NCBI GenBank assembly: GCA_964628055.1
Contig: CAZVNL010000031.1
Span: 1 to 28,553 of the forward strand
Length of the DNA stretch: 28,553 bases
Reading direction: 5' to 3'
From: CAZBEL01 sp964628055
GTDB lineage: Bacteria > Fidelibacterota > Marinisomatia > Marinisomatales > TCS56
In this document: positions 15,547 through 25,379 of the stretch, one piece after another
Position numbering within the stretch: position 1 is the first letter of the stretch
Layout of the letters: every line of letters begins with the position of its first letter
Notes under the pieces: generated by a model
What the model saw: the letters and a program-made list of their open reading frames with translations, nothing else
Database searches by the model: none
Told to the model about the DNA's origin: nothing
Program-made: the position numbers and the translations under genes

Positions 15547-16383
15547 GTGGGGCCTTACAAGCAGACTAAGGTTAGATTAGTTTTACTCCTTGTTCTCGGG
15601 GCAGCCAGTCCGGCAAAGGGTGCTTTCGAACACACGTCCCTGGCGCCCATGAACGTGGCGACGGGGCTCATGGTGGTGAACGGCAGCCTCCAAACCACCG
15701 GAACTCTGAACGATCCCGCGAGCATCGTTCAAATGACCACTCCCCAAATGTGTCTAAGTTGGGGCAACCGCTTCGGTCTGAAAGCACTCTTACACCAATC
15801 CGCGGCTGTGTCTTATCCTCTGTCTACCTTTCATTTAGGACTGGGTACCACCCGCTTCGGAAACAGTCTTTATCAGGAAACAACCCTTACGTTTCTGGCC
15901 GGTAAACGTGTTAAACCGTTATTGGATGTTGGACTGGCAATAACACTTTACCAATTATTCATTAAAAATTATTCGTCCCAAAGCACCTTAGGAATAACAA
16001 TAGCCAGTAGGTTACGTCTTGGTGAGGAGTTAGAGTGGAGTACCACCTTACACAACGTGAATAACCCTCACCTCCGTCCATACCGGGAACCTTTACCACA
16101 GGTAATTACCACTGGTGTCAGTTATGTACCCGCACCCCGTATCAAAACCATCTTAGAATGGGAGCAGGATTTAGAGTATCCTGGACGGGCAAAGTTTGGA
16201 ATTTTATGTCACCCTTTCCGCTGGCTCCGTTTTGCCCTGGGGTACGCTGCAAACCCAGGACAAGTAACCGGCGGAGTGGAACTTTCCTTCGTACACTTTT
16301 CCCTTGACTATGCCGCCACTACCCATGCGCAACTGGGCCTGTCGCACTGGTTGGGTCTGGGGTTTAATTTTCCTGAACCTTAG
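15547..16383 (+). CDS. PorV/PorQ-like outer-membrane beta-barrel protein
   Basis: The 278-aa protein has a GTG start and a signal peptide (about 1-25, VRLVLLLVLGAASPAKG). The alternating beta-strand sequence is typical of the FadL-related PorV/PorQ/UPF0164 barrels of FCB bacteria. Family-like landmarks are TLNDPASIVQMTTPQ (the usual 'NPAGL' position near the N-terminus), TTRFGNSLYQETTLTF, PLPQVITTGVSYV, LEYPGRAKFGI and RFALGYAANPGQVTGGVEL. PorV shuttles T9SS cargo to the sortase, while other members are lipid or solute porins. The sequence is compatible with either. The downstream barrel gene overlaps its 3' end by 59 nt. The ribosome site is weak. Confidence 0.72.
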   Translation: MGPYKQTKVRLVLLLVLGAASPAKGAFEHTSLAPMNVATGLMVVNGSLQTTGTLNDPASIVQMTTPQMCLSWGNRFGLKALLHQSAAVSYPLSTFHLGLGTTRFGNSLYQETTLTFLAGKRVKPLLDVGLAITLYQLFIKNYSSQSTLGITIASRLRLGEELEWSTTLHNVNNPHLRPYREPLPQVITTGVSYVPAPRIKTILEWEQDLEYPGRAKFGILCHPFRWLRFALGYAANPGQVTGGVELSFVHFSLDYAATTHAQLGLSHWLGLGFNFPEP

Positions 16384-18130
16384 GCTACTACCGGCACAGG
16401 TTTCTGATCAATTCATCGAGGAGCTGGGATTGGATGAAGAAGAAACCCTCCCGGCGGAGGACTTGTTCATCATTGAATCCCTCCAACGCACGGGAGGGGT
16501 ACTCACACCCGCAGCGCTCCGACAGTTAGCAACCCTTTCCTTCCTTTCGGCTGGGGATGGGCAATTACTGCGCGCCTGGGTCGATTCGTCCGACTGTAAT
16601 CGTTTGCACCAACAAAAGACCCTTTCTTCCCAATTACGCGTTTTGTTGAATGAAATTCGCCAACCATTGCTAAAGGCCAATAAACCCCTCTTTCTCCGTC
16701 AGCGTATGACTGCCCATCAAGACGTACGTTATGCATGGCGTGGGGAATGGACCTTCTCCAGCCAGCGACTGGGGTTCTTTATTGAACGGGACCCTGGGGA
16801 AACCCGCATCGCCGACCGGATCTCAGGCTACCTCTCGGGAGGCAACCGCCACAACCAGTGGGTCATTGGTGACCACGAGTTAATTTTGGGTTACGGACTC
16901 CTCTCCTGGCGTTCGGTGGCTGTCAACAAGGGGTTCGAGAGTATTAAAACCATTCCCCGCCGGGGCAACGGGCTGAGGGCATACCATTCCAGTGACGAAT
17001 CCTGGAATCTGCGGGGAATAGGTTTTCAGCGGGAGACTTCCCTGGGTACCGGTGGACTCTCTCTGGGGAATAACCCCCGGGACGGTTACGTAGATAGCGT
17101 AGGGACCATCCACTTGAGGCGCACCGGAATACACACCTCTGGGCAGAGCAGCCAGCTTTGGGAACGTTCCTTCATCGGTTTCTGGGAATGGAAACAGGAA
17201 GATAATCGACTGGGAATTGCGTTTTCAACCAGCCAATGGAATGAAAACAGGATTCGCCAGAGTAACCCGGCAGCCGCCTTTAATTTCCAGTATCTATTCC
17301 GGAACTGGAGTCTATTCGGCGAAATAGCCCGAGGGTATGGTTCCCGGTGGGGATACCTGACCGGCGCCCGATTCCACCCACGAGGATTTTATTACCTGAT
17401 CTCCATCCGCTCCTATGCCAACACCTATTATGCCCTGCGTTCCAACCCCTTTTCCGAGTGGAGTAGCCAGCGGCGCGATGAACAGGGCGTTTACCAGGGA
17501 ATTCAATGGAACTGGCGAAAACACCAACTCACTGTTTACGGGGATATCTACCGCACAGGAGCAGTGCCGGAGAACAGGCTGGCCCCCGTAAAGGGGCAGG
17601 AAACGGGAATCCGGTGGCAATGGCATAGCCGTTACCGTCGCTATAAACTCCAGTGGAAACAGGAAACAAAGACGCTTGAGCCCCCAGCCAGTTTTCTCGA
17701 CACAAAGGAAACAACGCACACTAAAAAAGATGCCTGGAAAGGGATGATCTACCAACAATTCAGTACCCGATACGTTTGGAAAGGGCAGATAAGCGTTTCT
17801 CACATACGTACAGCGAATCAAATTTCCACAGGCTATGGGGTGGAGAACCTATGGAGTGGGAAATGGCCTCCCTGGGTTATAACGGTGGACTGGATCGTGA
17901 CCCGCGTTGACCAGTACGAGAGTCGCGTCTATTTCTGGGATATTAACCTACCGGGGGAAATGCGCAGCGTGGCCTATACAGCAACGGGTCAGTCCTGGGG
18001 TTTGCGCCTTCAATATCGCCAGGGGCCATTTCTTTACTGGGGTCTTCGTTTACGAAGTACCTGGAAAAACCCCCTACTCCACACGTCGCCAATGCTCACC
18101 GGCTCCTTGGCGTTGGAAACGGTTTTATAA
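16325..18130 (+). CDS. Large outer-membrane barrel protein of the helix-hairpin-helix group
   Basis: A 601-aa exported protein. The ATG at 16325 gives MRNWACRTGWVWGLIFLNLRLLPAQ, a reasonable signal peptide. Two upstream in-frame ATGs (16304, 16310) are possible, and none has a ribosome site because the start lies inside the preceding gene. Residues 26-125 form a helical region (EELGLDEEE, LTPAALRQLATLSFLS) that reads as a degenerate ComEA-like helix-hairpin-helix segment. The remainder is a long beta-barrel with WRGEWTF, GYLSGG, GDHELILGYGLLSWRS, GNGLRAYHSSDESWNLRG and many aromatic strand ends. Such HhH-barrel proteins are found in FCB genomes without known function. Close linkage to a PorV-like gene suggests a role in outer-membrane transport or secretion. 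Confidence 0.68.
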   Translation: MRNWACRTGWVWGLIFLNLRLLPAQVSDQFIEELGLDEEETLPAEDLFIIESLQRTGGVLTPAALRQLATLSFLSAGDGQLLRAWVDSSDCNRLHQQKTLSSQLRVLLNEIRQPLLKANKPLFLRQRMTAHQDVRYAWRGEWTFSSQRLGFFIERDPGETRIADRISGYLSGGNRHNQWVIGDHELILGYGLLSWRSVAVNKGFESIKTIPRRGNGLRAYHSSDESWNLRGIGFQRETSLGTGGLSLGNNPRDGYVDSVGTIHLRRTGIHTSGQSSQLWERSFIGFWEWKQEDNRLGIAFSTSQWNENRIRQSNPAAAFNFQYLFRNWSLFGEIARGYGSRWGYLTGARFHPRGFYYLISIRSYANTYYALRSNPFSEWSSQRRDEQGVYQGIQWNWRKHQLTVYGDIYRTGAVPENRLAPVKGQETGIRWQWHSRYRRYKLQWKQETKTLEPPASFLDTKETTHTKKDAWKGMIYQQFSTRYVWKGQISVSHIRTANQISTGYGVENLWSGKWPPWVITVDWIVTRVDQYESRVYFWDINLPGEMRSVAYTATGQSWGLRLQYRQGPFLYWGLRLRSTWKNPLLHTSPMLTGSLALETVL

Positions 18131-18175
18131 GCCGCGATATTGCATCCCGCCTGCGCCCGGGATAACTTCGGGGCC

Positions 18176-19684
18176 GTGAAACGGTTTCTAATCAGAGTCC
18201 TGCCCTTGATAGTTGCCCTGGTGGTAACGTGGTGTGGTACCCTGGCCCAGGCCTCTCCGGTACGGGTCATCAACCGCATCAACCAACAGGAATTGGAAAT
18301 CCAGACCTTGGATGACCTCCCTGGTACCTACGTCTTAGTAACCGATATCTCCAAAGCAATTACCCAACGACCCCCTTACGTCAACCAGGAACGCCAGAAA
18401 ATTGTTTTGTACATTGGTGACCACCGTGTAAAGGTATCGGCCCTTACCAGTTTCATCATTGTCGATCAGCACATTTACCACATGCCCACCCAGGCGATCC
18501 TCCGGGGGGGGGAGATTTACCTGCCTGCAACGGCCTTTTTCAACATACTTAGGATGGGCATTTTCCCGGGGATGACCTACGACCCTTTGAAACGGGTGCT
18601 CTATATTGATTTACTTGATTTCAACATCACTGGTCTCTCTATTGAACAAAAAGCCAACGGTACGATTTTACGTCTGGCCACTAAAAAGCGCTTTCCCGAC
18701 GGTTACATCAGTGCCTTTTTGCACAATAACGGGTGGTTCTACTTAACGATAAAAGACGCGTTGGTAGACACGACGGAGATTCGGAAGACTGCCACTCGTG
18801 GGGTGGTGGAACGCATCACCAGCCAACAGTTTGAAGAATCGGCGCAATTAGCCTTTAAACTACGCTCGAAAATTGTCGGTCACGAAGTATTCCAGAGCAC
18901 GGATCCCGCTTCCATCGTGGTTACGTTACGAACCCCTTACGCCTTGAGCGCTGAGCGCCTACGTGACGTTCGGGACCGCTGGCGGTTGGACACCGTGGTC
19001 CTGGATGCCGGTCACGGAGGGAAGGATGGGGGAACGATGGGCCGTTACAAAACCAAAGAAAAGGATATCACCCTGGACATTGTTAAACGCATCGGGTTGT
19101 CGTTAGAGCGCAATACCCACATCAAGGTTGTGTACACCCGTGACGAGGACGTGTTTGTCCCCTTGTGGAAGCGCACGAAAATAGCCAACGAGAGCAATGG
19201 AAAATTATTTGTGAGTATCCACCTGAATTCCAATCCCAACCGCAGCGTAAAAGGGTTTGAGACGTACCTGTTACGTCCCGGCAAGACTGACGATGCCATC
19301 GAGGTAGCGGCCCGGGAAAATGCCGTTATTAAATTAGAAGAGAGCGCCAACAAACCATACAGCGATCTCACGGGTGAAAACTTGATCATGGCCACCATGG
19401 CCCAGAGCATGTTCATGAAGGAGAGTGAGGACCTGGCAGCCATCATTCAAGAGGAGCTATCCAAACAGATCAATACGGTAAACCGGGGAGTGAAACAGGC
19501 CGGTTTTCAGGTATTGGTCGGGGCGAGCATGCCCAATGTGCTCATTGAAGCTGGTTTTCTATCCAACCCCACGGAAGAAAAGAAATTGAGGCAACCGGCC
19601 TACCGACAGCGCATCGCTACGGCCATATACTACGCCATCTTACGTTTCCGAGAAAGCCGGGAACAGGTCCTTGCCGAGGGGTAA
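18176..19684 (+). CDS. N-acetylmuramoyl-L-alanine amidase (Amidase_3)
   Basis: The 502-aa periplasmic zinc amidase would cut the bond between MurNAc and the peptide stem during daughter-cell separation or wall turnover. The GTG at 18176 gives VKRFLIRVLPLIVALVVTW, a clear signal peptide. A TTG at 18140 would precede it with non-signal residues. Residues 27-145 resemble a copper-amine-oxidase-N-like/stalk domain (INRINQQELEIQ, GGEIYLPATAFF). About 150-255 is AMIN-like, and 272-495 is the Amidase_3 domain. Zinc ligands are H280 (DAGHGGKDGG), E295 (KEKD) and H349 (SIHLNSN); the catalytic glutamate is E458 (LIEAGFLSNP). All are present. murI begins inside its last codons, linking wall breakdown with wall precursor supply. 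Confidence 0.93.
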   Translation: MKRFLIRVLPLIVALVVTWCGTLAQASPVRVINRINQQELEIQTLDDLPGTYVLVTDISKAITQRPPYVNQERQKIVLYIGDHRVKVSALTSFIIVDQHIYHMPTQAILRGGEIYLPATAFFNILRMGIFPGMTYDPLKRVLYIDLLDFNITGLSIEQKANGTILRLATKKRFPDGYISAFLHNNGWFYLTIKDALVDTTEIRKTATRGVVERITSQQFEESAQLAFKLRSKIVGHEVFQSTDPASIVVTLRTPYALSAERLRDVRDRWRLDTVVLDAGHGGKDGGTMGRYKTKEKDITLDIVKRIGLSLERNTHIKVVYTRDEDVFVPLWKRTKIANESNGKLFVSIHLNSNPNRSVKGFETYLLRPGKTDDAIEVAARENAVIKLEESANKPYSDLTGENLIMATMAQSMFMKESEDLAAIIQEELSKQINTVNRGVKQAGFQVLVGASMPNVLIEAGFLSNPTEEKKLRQPAYRQRIATAIYYAILRFRESREQVLAEG

Positions 19685-20489
19685 GTCGCAAAGGAATTGC
19701 GCCATCGGCGTCTTCGACTCCGGCCTGGGCGGCTTGACCGTCGTTAAGGCCTTACGGCAAGCTCTCCCCTACGAAGAAATCATCTATTTAGGGGATACCG
19801 CCCGGGTCCCCTATGGGAATAAGAGTGTTTCCCTGGTGAGCGAGTATGCCCTTCAAATCGCCGCTTTCTTAAGAGAACACGCGGTGAAAATGATCGTGGT
19901 GGCCTGTAACACGGCTTCCGCCACGGCGTTAACGCCACTACGATCCCAGCTCCCCATCCCCATTGTAGATGTCATCCATCCCGGTGTCAAAGCCGCCCTA
20001 AAACACACCCACAACGGTCACGTGGGGGTCATCGGTACGCTGGCAACTATCCGCTCCGGTGCCTATACTAAAGCGCTGAAAAAAAAGTCACCCACCGTTC
20101 GTGTGGTAAGCCAGGCCTGCCCCCTCTTCGTCCCCCTGGCGGAGGAAGGATGGCTGGAAGGCCCGGTCCCGGAAGAAGTGGCCAAGCATTACCTATCACC
20201 GTTTATGGCGGATACTGTCGATACGTTAATTTTAGGCTGCACCCATTATCCTCTGTTAAAACCGACCATCACGCGCGTCCTGGGACCCACGCCAACGCTC
20301 ATCGACTCAGCCGAAGCGGTGGCTGAGGAAGTGGTCAATACACTGACTCAAGACGATCTGGTCACGACACATTCCAGCCCTGGTGACCTGCACTGTTTTG
20401 TCACCGATTTACCGCTCCATCTTCAATCCATTGTACGGCGCTTTTTAGGAATGTCCATTGACCATGTCCAGACTGTTCACCTCCCCTGA
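19671..20489 (+). CDS. murI: Glutamate racemase
   Basis: MurI makes D-glutamate for peptidoglycan precursors by cofactor-free racemisation with two cysteines. The 272-aa protein has VFDSGLGGLTV (14-24) with D16 and S17, VPYGNKS (46-52), catalytic C79 in ACNTAS, and catalytic C190 with H192 in LGCTHYPLL. All key residues are intact. The start is TTG at 19671, 14 nt inside the amidase gene. It is the only start that leaves the conserved N-terminus whole, although a further 9-10 residues before the first strand are unusual. folC begins inside its 3' end. The placement after an amidase fits a cell-wall operon. Confidence 0.94.
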   Translation: MPRGKSQRNCAIGVFDSGLGGLTVVKALRQALPYEEIIYLGDTARVPYGNKSVSLVSEYALQIAAFLREHAVKMIVVACNTASATALTPLRSQLPIPIVDVIHPGVKAALKHTHNGHVGVIGTLATIRSGAYTKALKKKSPTVRVVSQACPLFVPLAEEGWLEGPVPEEVAKHYLSPFMADTVDTLILGCTHYPLLKPTITRVLGPTPTLIDSAEAVAEEVVNTLTQDDLVTTHSSPGDLHCFVTDLPLHLQSIVRRFLGMSIDHVQTVHLP

Positions 20490-21732
20490 TTTTGCCGCTC
20501 TTTTAGACTATCTCTACGGACTCCGGCGGTTAGGGATTAAGGTCGGGCTGGAACACACCCGGCGGCTTCTAAGACGCTGCGGAAACCCCCACGAGCGCTT
20601 TCCCTCCCTTCACATAGCCGGTACCAATGGAAAGGGTTCCACCGCCGCCATGCTCGCCTCTATTCTGCAAGCCCACGGATTGAAAGTCGGTCTCTACACT
20701 TCACCCCATCTCTTACGCTTCAACGAACGGATTCGCGTCAACGGCCTCTCCATTGATGATGAAACCATCACCAACTTCGTAGAACACTATCGACCGCACA
20801 TCGACCGCATCGAAGCGACCTTCTTCGAAACCACCACTGCCCTGGCCTTCACTTATTTTGCCCAACAGGAGGTTGACGTGGCTGTGGTAGAAACCGGTCT
20901 GGGTGGCCGGCTGGACTCCACCAACGTCCTCACGCCCCGGGTAGTGGTGATCACGCGTATCCACCATGACCACCGGGAGCTGTTAGGATCCGACCTGACC
21001 TCCATTGCCAAAGAAAAAGCCGGCATCATGAAACCCGGTGTGCCGGTAGTTTGGCTGGATCAGATGCACTACGTCAACCACACCTTGACCTCCCTGGCAA
21101 CTGAGACTAACACCCCTTCGATCCCGGTATCTCCCCAAAAATTGAACGAATGCACCATCGAAAAAACGGGGACTTCGTTCTCCTGGAAGGGCGAGAAGTA
21201 CTGGATCCCGTTGTTAGGATATCACCAAGTCGAAAATGCAGCTTTGGCGTGCGAGGCCGCCCACCAATTTGATGCAGACCTACCCAGTCAAACCATCCGT
21301 TTGGGATTAAGGCGGGTACAATGGCCTGGACGTCTGCAACACCTGGAGACGAACTATCCCCTCTACTACGACGTAGGACACAATGCCAATGGCATCGAAC
21401 AGGCTACGCAAACTTTAGCACAACTCTACGGCGCAAAACCGTGGGGCTTAATGGCTCTCAAAGGGGATAAGGAGCTGGAATTGATTGCTCCGGTGTTATC
21501 AAAACGCCTGGCGGGACTGGCGGTTACCAGCGTCCCCGACACCGACCTGCTACCCGCCCACCAACTGTGGGAAAGGCTAAAGAGACAGGGCCTAACAGCG
21601 ACGCCCTTTGAGACTTTTGCCGATAGTGTGGCGTGGTTAAAATCACAGCTTTCCGAGGACACACCTGGTTTGATCTTTGGTAGCCACTACCTGGCAGAGA
21701 CAATATTCTACCACTTTTCATTTTTCCTTTGA
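20464..21732 (+). CDS. folC: Bifunctional folylpolyglutamate / dihydrofolate synthase
   Basis: FolC uses ATP to add glutamate to dihydropteroate and to folates, a Mur-ligase-like reaction in the cytoplasm. The 422-aa protein has the P-loop GTNGKGST (53-60), the TSPHL motif (79-83) followed by NERIRVNG, the TALAF segment (125-129), and VVETGLGGRLDSTN (141-154). DHRELLG and IAKEKAGIMK (169-190 region) complete the ATPase core, and the C-terminal domain holds YDVGHNANG. The ATG at 20464 is chosen over a TTG two codons upstream (20458). It overlaps murI by 26 nt. Whether the enzyme makes dihydrofolate, polyglutamates or both cannot be read from sequence. Confidence 0.94.
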   Translation: MSRLFTSPDFAALLDYLYGLRRLGIKVGLEHTRRLLRRCGNPHERFPSLHIAGTNGKGSTAAMLASILQAHGLKVGLYTSPHLLRFNERIRVNGLSIDDETITNFVEHYRPHIDRIEATFFETTTALAFTYFAQQEVDVAVVETGLGGRLDSTNVLTPRVVVITRIHHDHRELLGSDLTSIAKEKAGIMKPGVPVVWLDQMHYVNHTLTSLATETNTPSIPVSPQKLNECTIEKTGTSFSWKGEKYWIPLLGYHQVENAALACEAAHQFDADLPSQTIRLGLRRVQWPGRLQHLETNYPLYYDVGHNANGIEQATQTLAQLYGAKPWGLMALKGDKELELIAPVLSKRLAGLAVTSVPDTDLLPAHQLWERLKRQGLTATPFETFADSVAWLKSQLSEDTPGLIFGSHYLAETIFYHFSFFL

Positions 21733-21756
21733 CCCGGGAGCCATTTAGCTTAATTT
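21729..21756 (+). promoter_or_regulatory. Candidate promoter of rho
   Basis: TTGACC (21729-21734) and TAATTT (21751-21756) are separated by 16 nt. A transcript would start near 21763, leaving a leader of about 80 nt before rho. The -10 word is the same as in the candidate eno promoter. The -35 overlaps the last codons of folC. Confidence 0.4.
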
Positions 21757-21818
21757 AGCCCGTAAACTTTTGCCCGCGTTTTAGCTTTATTGGGTATTTC
21801 CTATAGGAATTTAGCCCG
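21752..21818 (+). promoter_or_regulatory. Repeated AATTTAGCCCG boxes and palindrome in the rho leader
   Basis: The 11-mer AATTTAGCCCG occurs at 21752-21762 and again at 21808-21818, 56 nt apart, with related TTTAGCTT words between. The perfect 12-bp palindrome TTCCTATAGGAA (21798-21809) abuts the second copy. rho is autoregulated through its leader in several bacteria, so these may be control elements; this is an inference. No standard riboswitch was recognised. Confidence 0.45.
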
Positions 21819-21844
21819 ACTCAAATCGCAAGGATCACTACGAG

Positions 21845-23092
<1,248 letters not shown>

Positions 23093-23136
23093 CCGTAAAC
23101 TTTGACATAGGTGTAGCAAAACTATGAGGTGTAGTC

Positions 23137-24168
23137 ATGGAATCTAACTATCCTAGCGTAAAAACGGTCATGGCGCGCCTGGTAACTGACAAACCGGTGC
23201 GCAAGACACCCTATCAGGTAAAAGGGGTGTTCATGAGGCAATACCCTGATCTTAAAGTGATCCCTCTCTTAGACGGACGCTACCGGGAGCGATTTCTCTA
23301 CCCCCGGGTCCAGGTAAAAATCCTCAATGAACAAATCTACATCATCGGGATCGGGGAAGGAGCTGACCCAGTGCAGGAACTCATCGAACAGTTTGAGTTC
23401 TTGGACTTCGGCAATATCACTTTCCAGGTGGTGGATGTGGATGCGGAGTCCTATACGGATCATTTCCACCCCATTCATCGGTTAATCCGGTACCGATTCA
23501 TTACGCCCTGGGTGGCCCTCAATCAGACCACGGGGAGCCGCTACCGTTTCCTCAACAATGTGGAGCGGGTGGGTTTTTTGAATCGCCTGTTAGGACAGAA
23601 CATCGTCTTCCTGGCGCGGGAAATGGGGCTGGAACTCACCGATCAGGTTTATACCAAGGTTAACCTCACGTCCCTCTTCCCCAGGCCGGTAGATGAAAAC
23701 AACTGGGGTGCCTTTTCCGGGGAATTCCGAACCAATTTTATCCTCCCTAATTATCTGGGGTTGGGTAATGGAATTACCCGCGGATACGGCGCCATTTACG
23801 GACTCTTCAACCCCGAACGCTTCCATTTCGACGAAGAAGCGTTGAAAGAACAGAGTACCGAATTGCCGGCGGACGAAGAAGCCCTGGCGGAGTCGGATCT
23901 GGAAAGCGTAGGCATGGAAGACGTTCCCCTACCCCGAAAGCGCGAAACCACCCCCAAAAGGGGGAAGCCCAAACCAAAGCGCTCGCGGAAGATACTCTCG
24001 GAGGAATTCGACATCGAACAGGATAAATTCATGGGATCGAAGTTAGAGGGCTTCACCCCAGTGGAACCCAAACGCAAACGGGCTCCCCGCCGGAAGCGCG
24101 ACCTCGACGCCATCGATGAATCGCGATTCAACACCGAGGAGTATCACAAGAAGCAGCACGAAATTTAG
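23137..24168 (+). CDS. Orphan Cas6-like (RAMP-fold) protein with charged C-terminal tail
   Basis: A 343-aa protein starting at an ATG after GAGGTG. Residues 10-225 resemble Cas6, the CRISPR-RNA-processing RNase with two ferredoxin-like folds. The pattern is KGVFMRQYPDL, then FLYPRVQVKILNEQ and IIGIGEG (N-terminal fold), RYRFITPWVALNQ, FLNRLLGQNIVFLA, FSGEFRTNFILP, and the glycine-rich loop LGLGNGITRGYGAIYG (207-222), which is the Cas6 hallmark. As I recall relatives, a histidine-rich motif normally lies between the first two segments; here it reads VIPLLDGRYR with no histidine. The first histidines are H109, H111 and H114, so the usual RNase chemistry may be lost or moved. Residues 228-343 are acidic, then strongly basic (KRKRAPRRKR, 312-321), likely disordered and nucleic-acid-binding. 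No CRISPR array or other cas gene is present; neighbours are rho and an aminotransferase. Confidence 0.65.
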   Translation: MESNYPSVKTVMARLVTDKPVRKTPYQVKGVFMRQYPDLKVIPLLDGRYRERFLYPRVQVKILNEQIYIIGIGEGADPVQELIEQFEFLDFGNITFQVVDVDAESYTDHFHPIHRLIRYRFITPWVALNQTTGSRYRFLNNVERVGFLNRLLGQNIVFLAREMGLELTDQVYTKVNLTSLFPRPVDENNWGAFSGEFRTNFILPNYLGLGNGITRGYGAIYGLFNPERFHFDEEALKEQSTELPADEEALAESDLESVGMEDVPLPRKRETTPKRGKPKPKRSRKILSEEFDIEQDKFMGSKLEGFTPVEPKRKRAPRRKRDLDAIDESRFNTEEYHKKQHEI

Positions 24169-24172
24169 TTCG

Positions 24173-25369
24173 TTGAGTAAACAACTGTTGACTGACCGAG
24201 TCCGGTTGGTCAACCCCTCTTATACTCTTGCAATGGCTACGCGTGCTGCGGAGCTACGGGCGCAGGGTGAGGCAGTCATAGACTTTGGCGTGGGAGAACC
24301 CGATTTCAATACCCCTCCCCATATCATCCAGGCTGCCAAGCAAGCCATGGACGACGGGTTTACCAAATACACGGCCGCTCCCGGCTTCCTGGAATTACGA
24401 GAAGCCATCTGCCGTAAATTAGAACGGGAAAACAACCTCTACTTCACACCCGACCAAATTCTCGTATCCAATGGGGAGAAACAAAGCATCTACAATGCCT
24501 GCCAGGTCTTGTTCCAGGAGGGGGACAAGGTTATCGTTTTTACCCCCTACTGGGTCTCCTTCCCGGAGTTCGTGCGCCTGTCAGGAGCCGAACCCCTGTT
24601 CGTCAAAACCCTCCCCGACCAACAATTCGAACCGGACTTCGCCGACCTCGAAGTAAAAATTCAAGCATCCATCAAAGGAGTGATCATTAACTCCCCCTCC
24701 AATCCTACTGGCGGCGTCTGGTCAACGGCGGCCATCCAACGCTTACTGGCCCTGGCCGCCAAACACGGATGGATCGTCATTGCCGATGAATGCTACGAAC
24801 GCCTCATCTACGAAGGGTCCTTCGTGAGTGCAGCAGCTATCAATGATCACGCCGCTGAAATCGTTACCTGCATGAGCTTCTCCAAGACCTACGCCATGAC
24901 AGGTTGGCGTATAGGTTACGCCGCCGGTAGCAAAATAATCATCAACGCCATGACTAAAATCCAAGGTCAGTCCACTTCATGCGCCAACGCCATCGGCCAA
25001 AGGGCCGCCATCGCCGCTCTGGAGGGAGACCAATCCCTTTTGACCGAGATGAAACAGCAGTTCCAAGAACGCCGGGACCTCATGGTTCAATTGCTCAACA
25101 CCCTCCCCCACGTGTCATGCCTCCTACCCAGGGGAGCCTTCTATGCCTTTCCTGACATGTCAGCTTACTTGGGAAAAACCGTTGACGGCCAACCCCTCGA
25201 CAGTTCTATAGCATTAAGCGATTATCTCTTAGATTCGGTACGTGTAGTAACGGTTCCTGGGGACGGATTCGGCGCCCCGGGATACCTGCGTTTTTCCTAT
25301 GCCACGAATCTTGAAACCATTAAAACGGGCATCGAGCGAGTACGAACCGCTTTAGCCCACTTACACTAA
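24173..25369 (+). CDS. Class I/II PLP-dependent aminotransferase (aspartate aminotransferase-like)
   Basis: The 398-aa protein belongs to the aminotransferase I-gamma group, which moves amino groups between aspartate, aromatic amino acids or similar substrates and 2-oxoglutarate. Features are the N-terminal RLVNPSYTLAMATRA and GVGEPDFNTP (39-48), SPSNPTGG (174-181) with N177, ADECYE (204-209) with D205, and the PLP lysine K238 in SFSKTYAMTGWRIGYA, with R246. A substrate carboxylate arginine is in GYLRFSYA near the end. The TTG at 24173, four bases after the upstream stop, gives the family's usual length; the frame is open further upstream inside the Cas6-like gene. The ribosome site is weak. 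The substrate could be aspartate, aromatic or prephenate. rpmE follows 10 nt later. Confidence 0.9.
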   Translation: MSKQLLTDRVRLVNPSYTLAMATRAAELRAQGEAVIDFGVGEPDFNTPPHIIQAAKQAMDDGFTKYTAAPGFLELREAICRKLERENNLYFTPDQILVSNGEKQSIYNACQVLFQEGDKVIVFTPYWVSFPEFVRLSGAEPLFVKTLPDQQFEPDFADLEVKIQASIKGVIINSPSNPTGGVWSTAAIQRLLALAAKHGWIVIADECYERLIYEGSFVSAAAINDHAAEIVTCMSFSKTYAMTGWRIGYAAGSKIIINAMTKIQGQSTSCANAIGQRAAIAALEGDQSLLTEMKQQFQERRDLMVQLLNTLPHVSCLLPRGAFYAFPDMSAYLGKTVDGQPLDSSIALSDYLLDSVRVVTVPGDGFGAPGYLRFSYATNLETIKTGIERVRTALAHLH

Positions 25370-25379
25370 GGAGTCGGTC

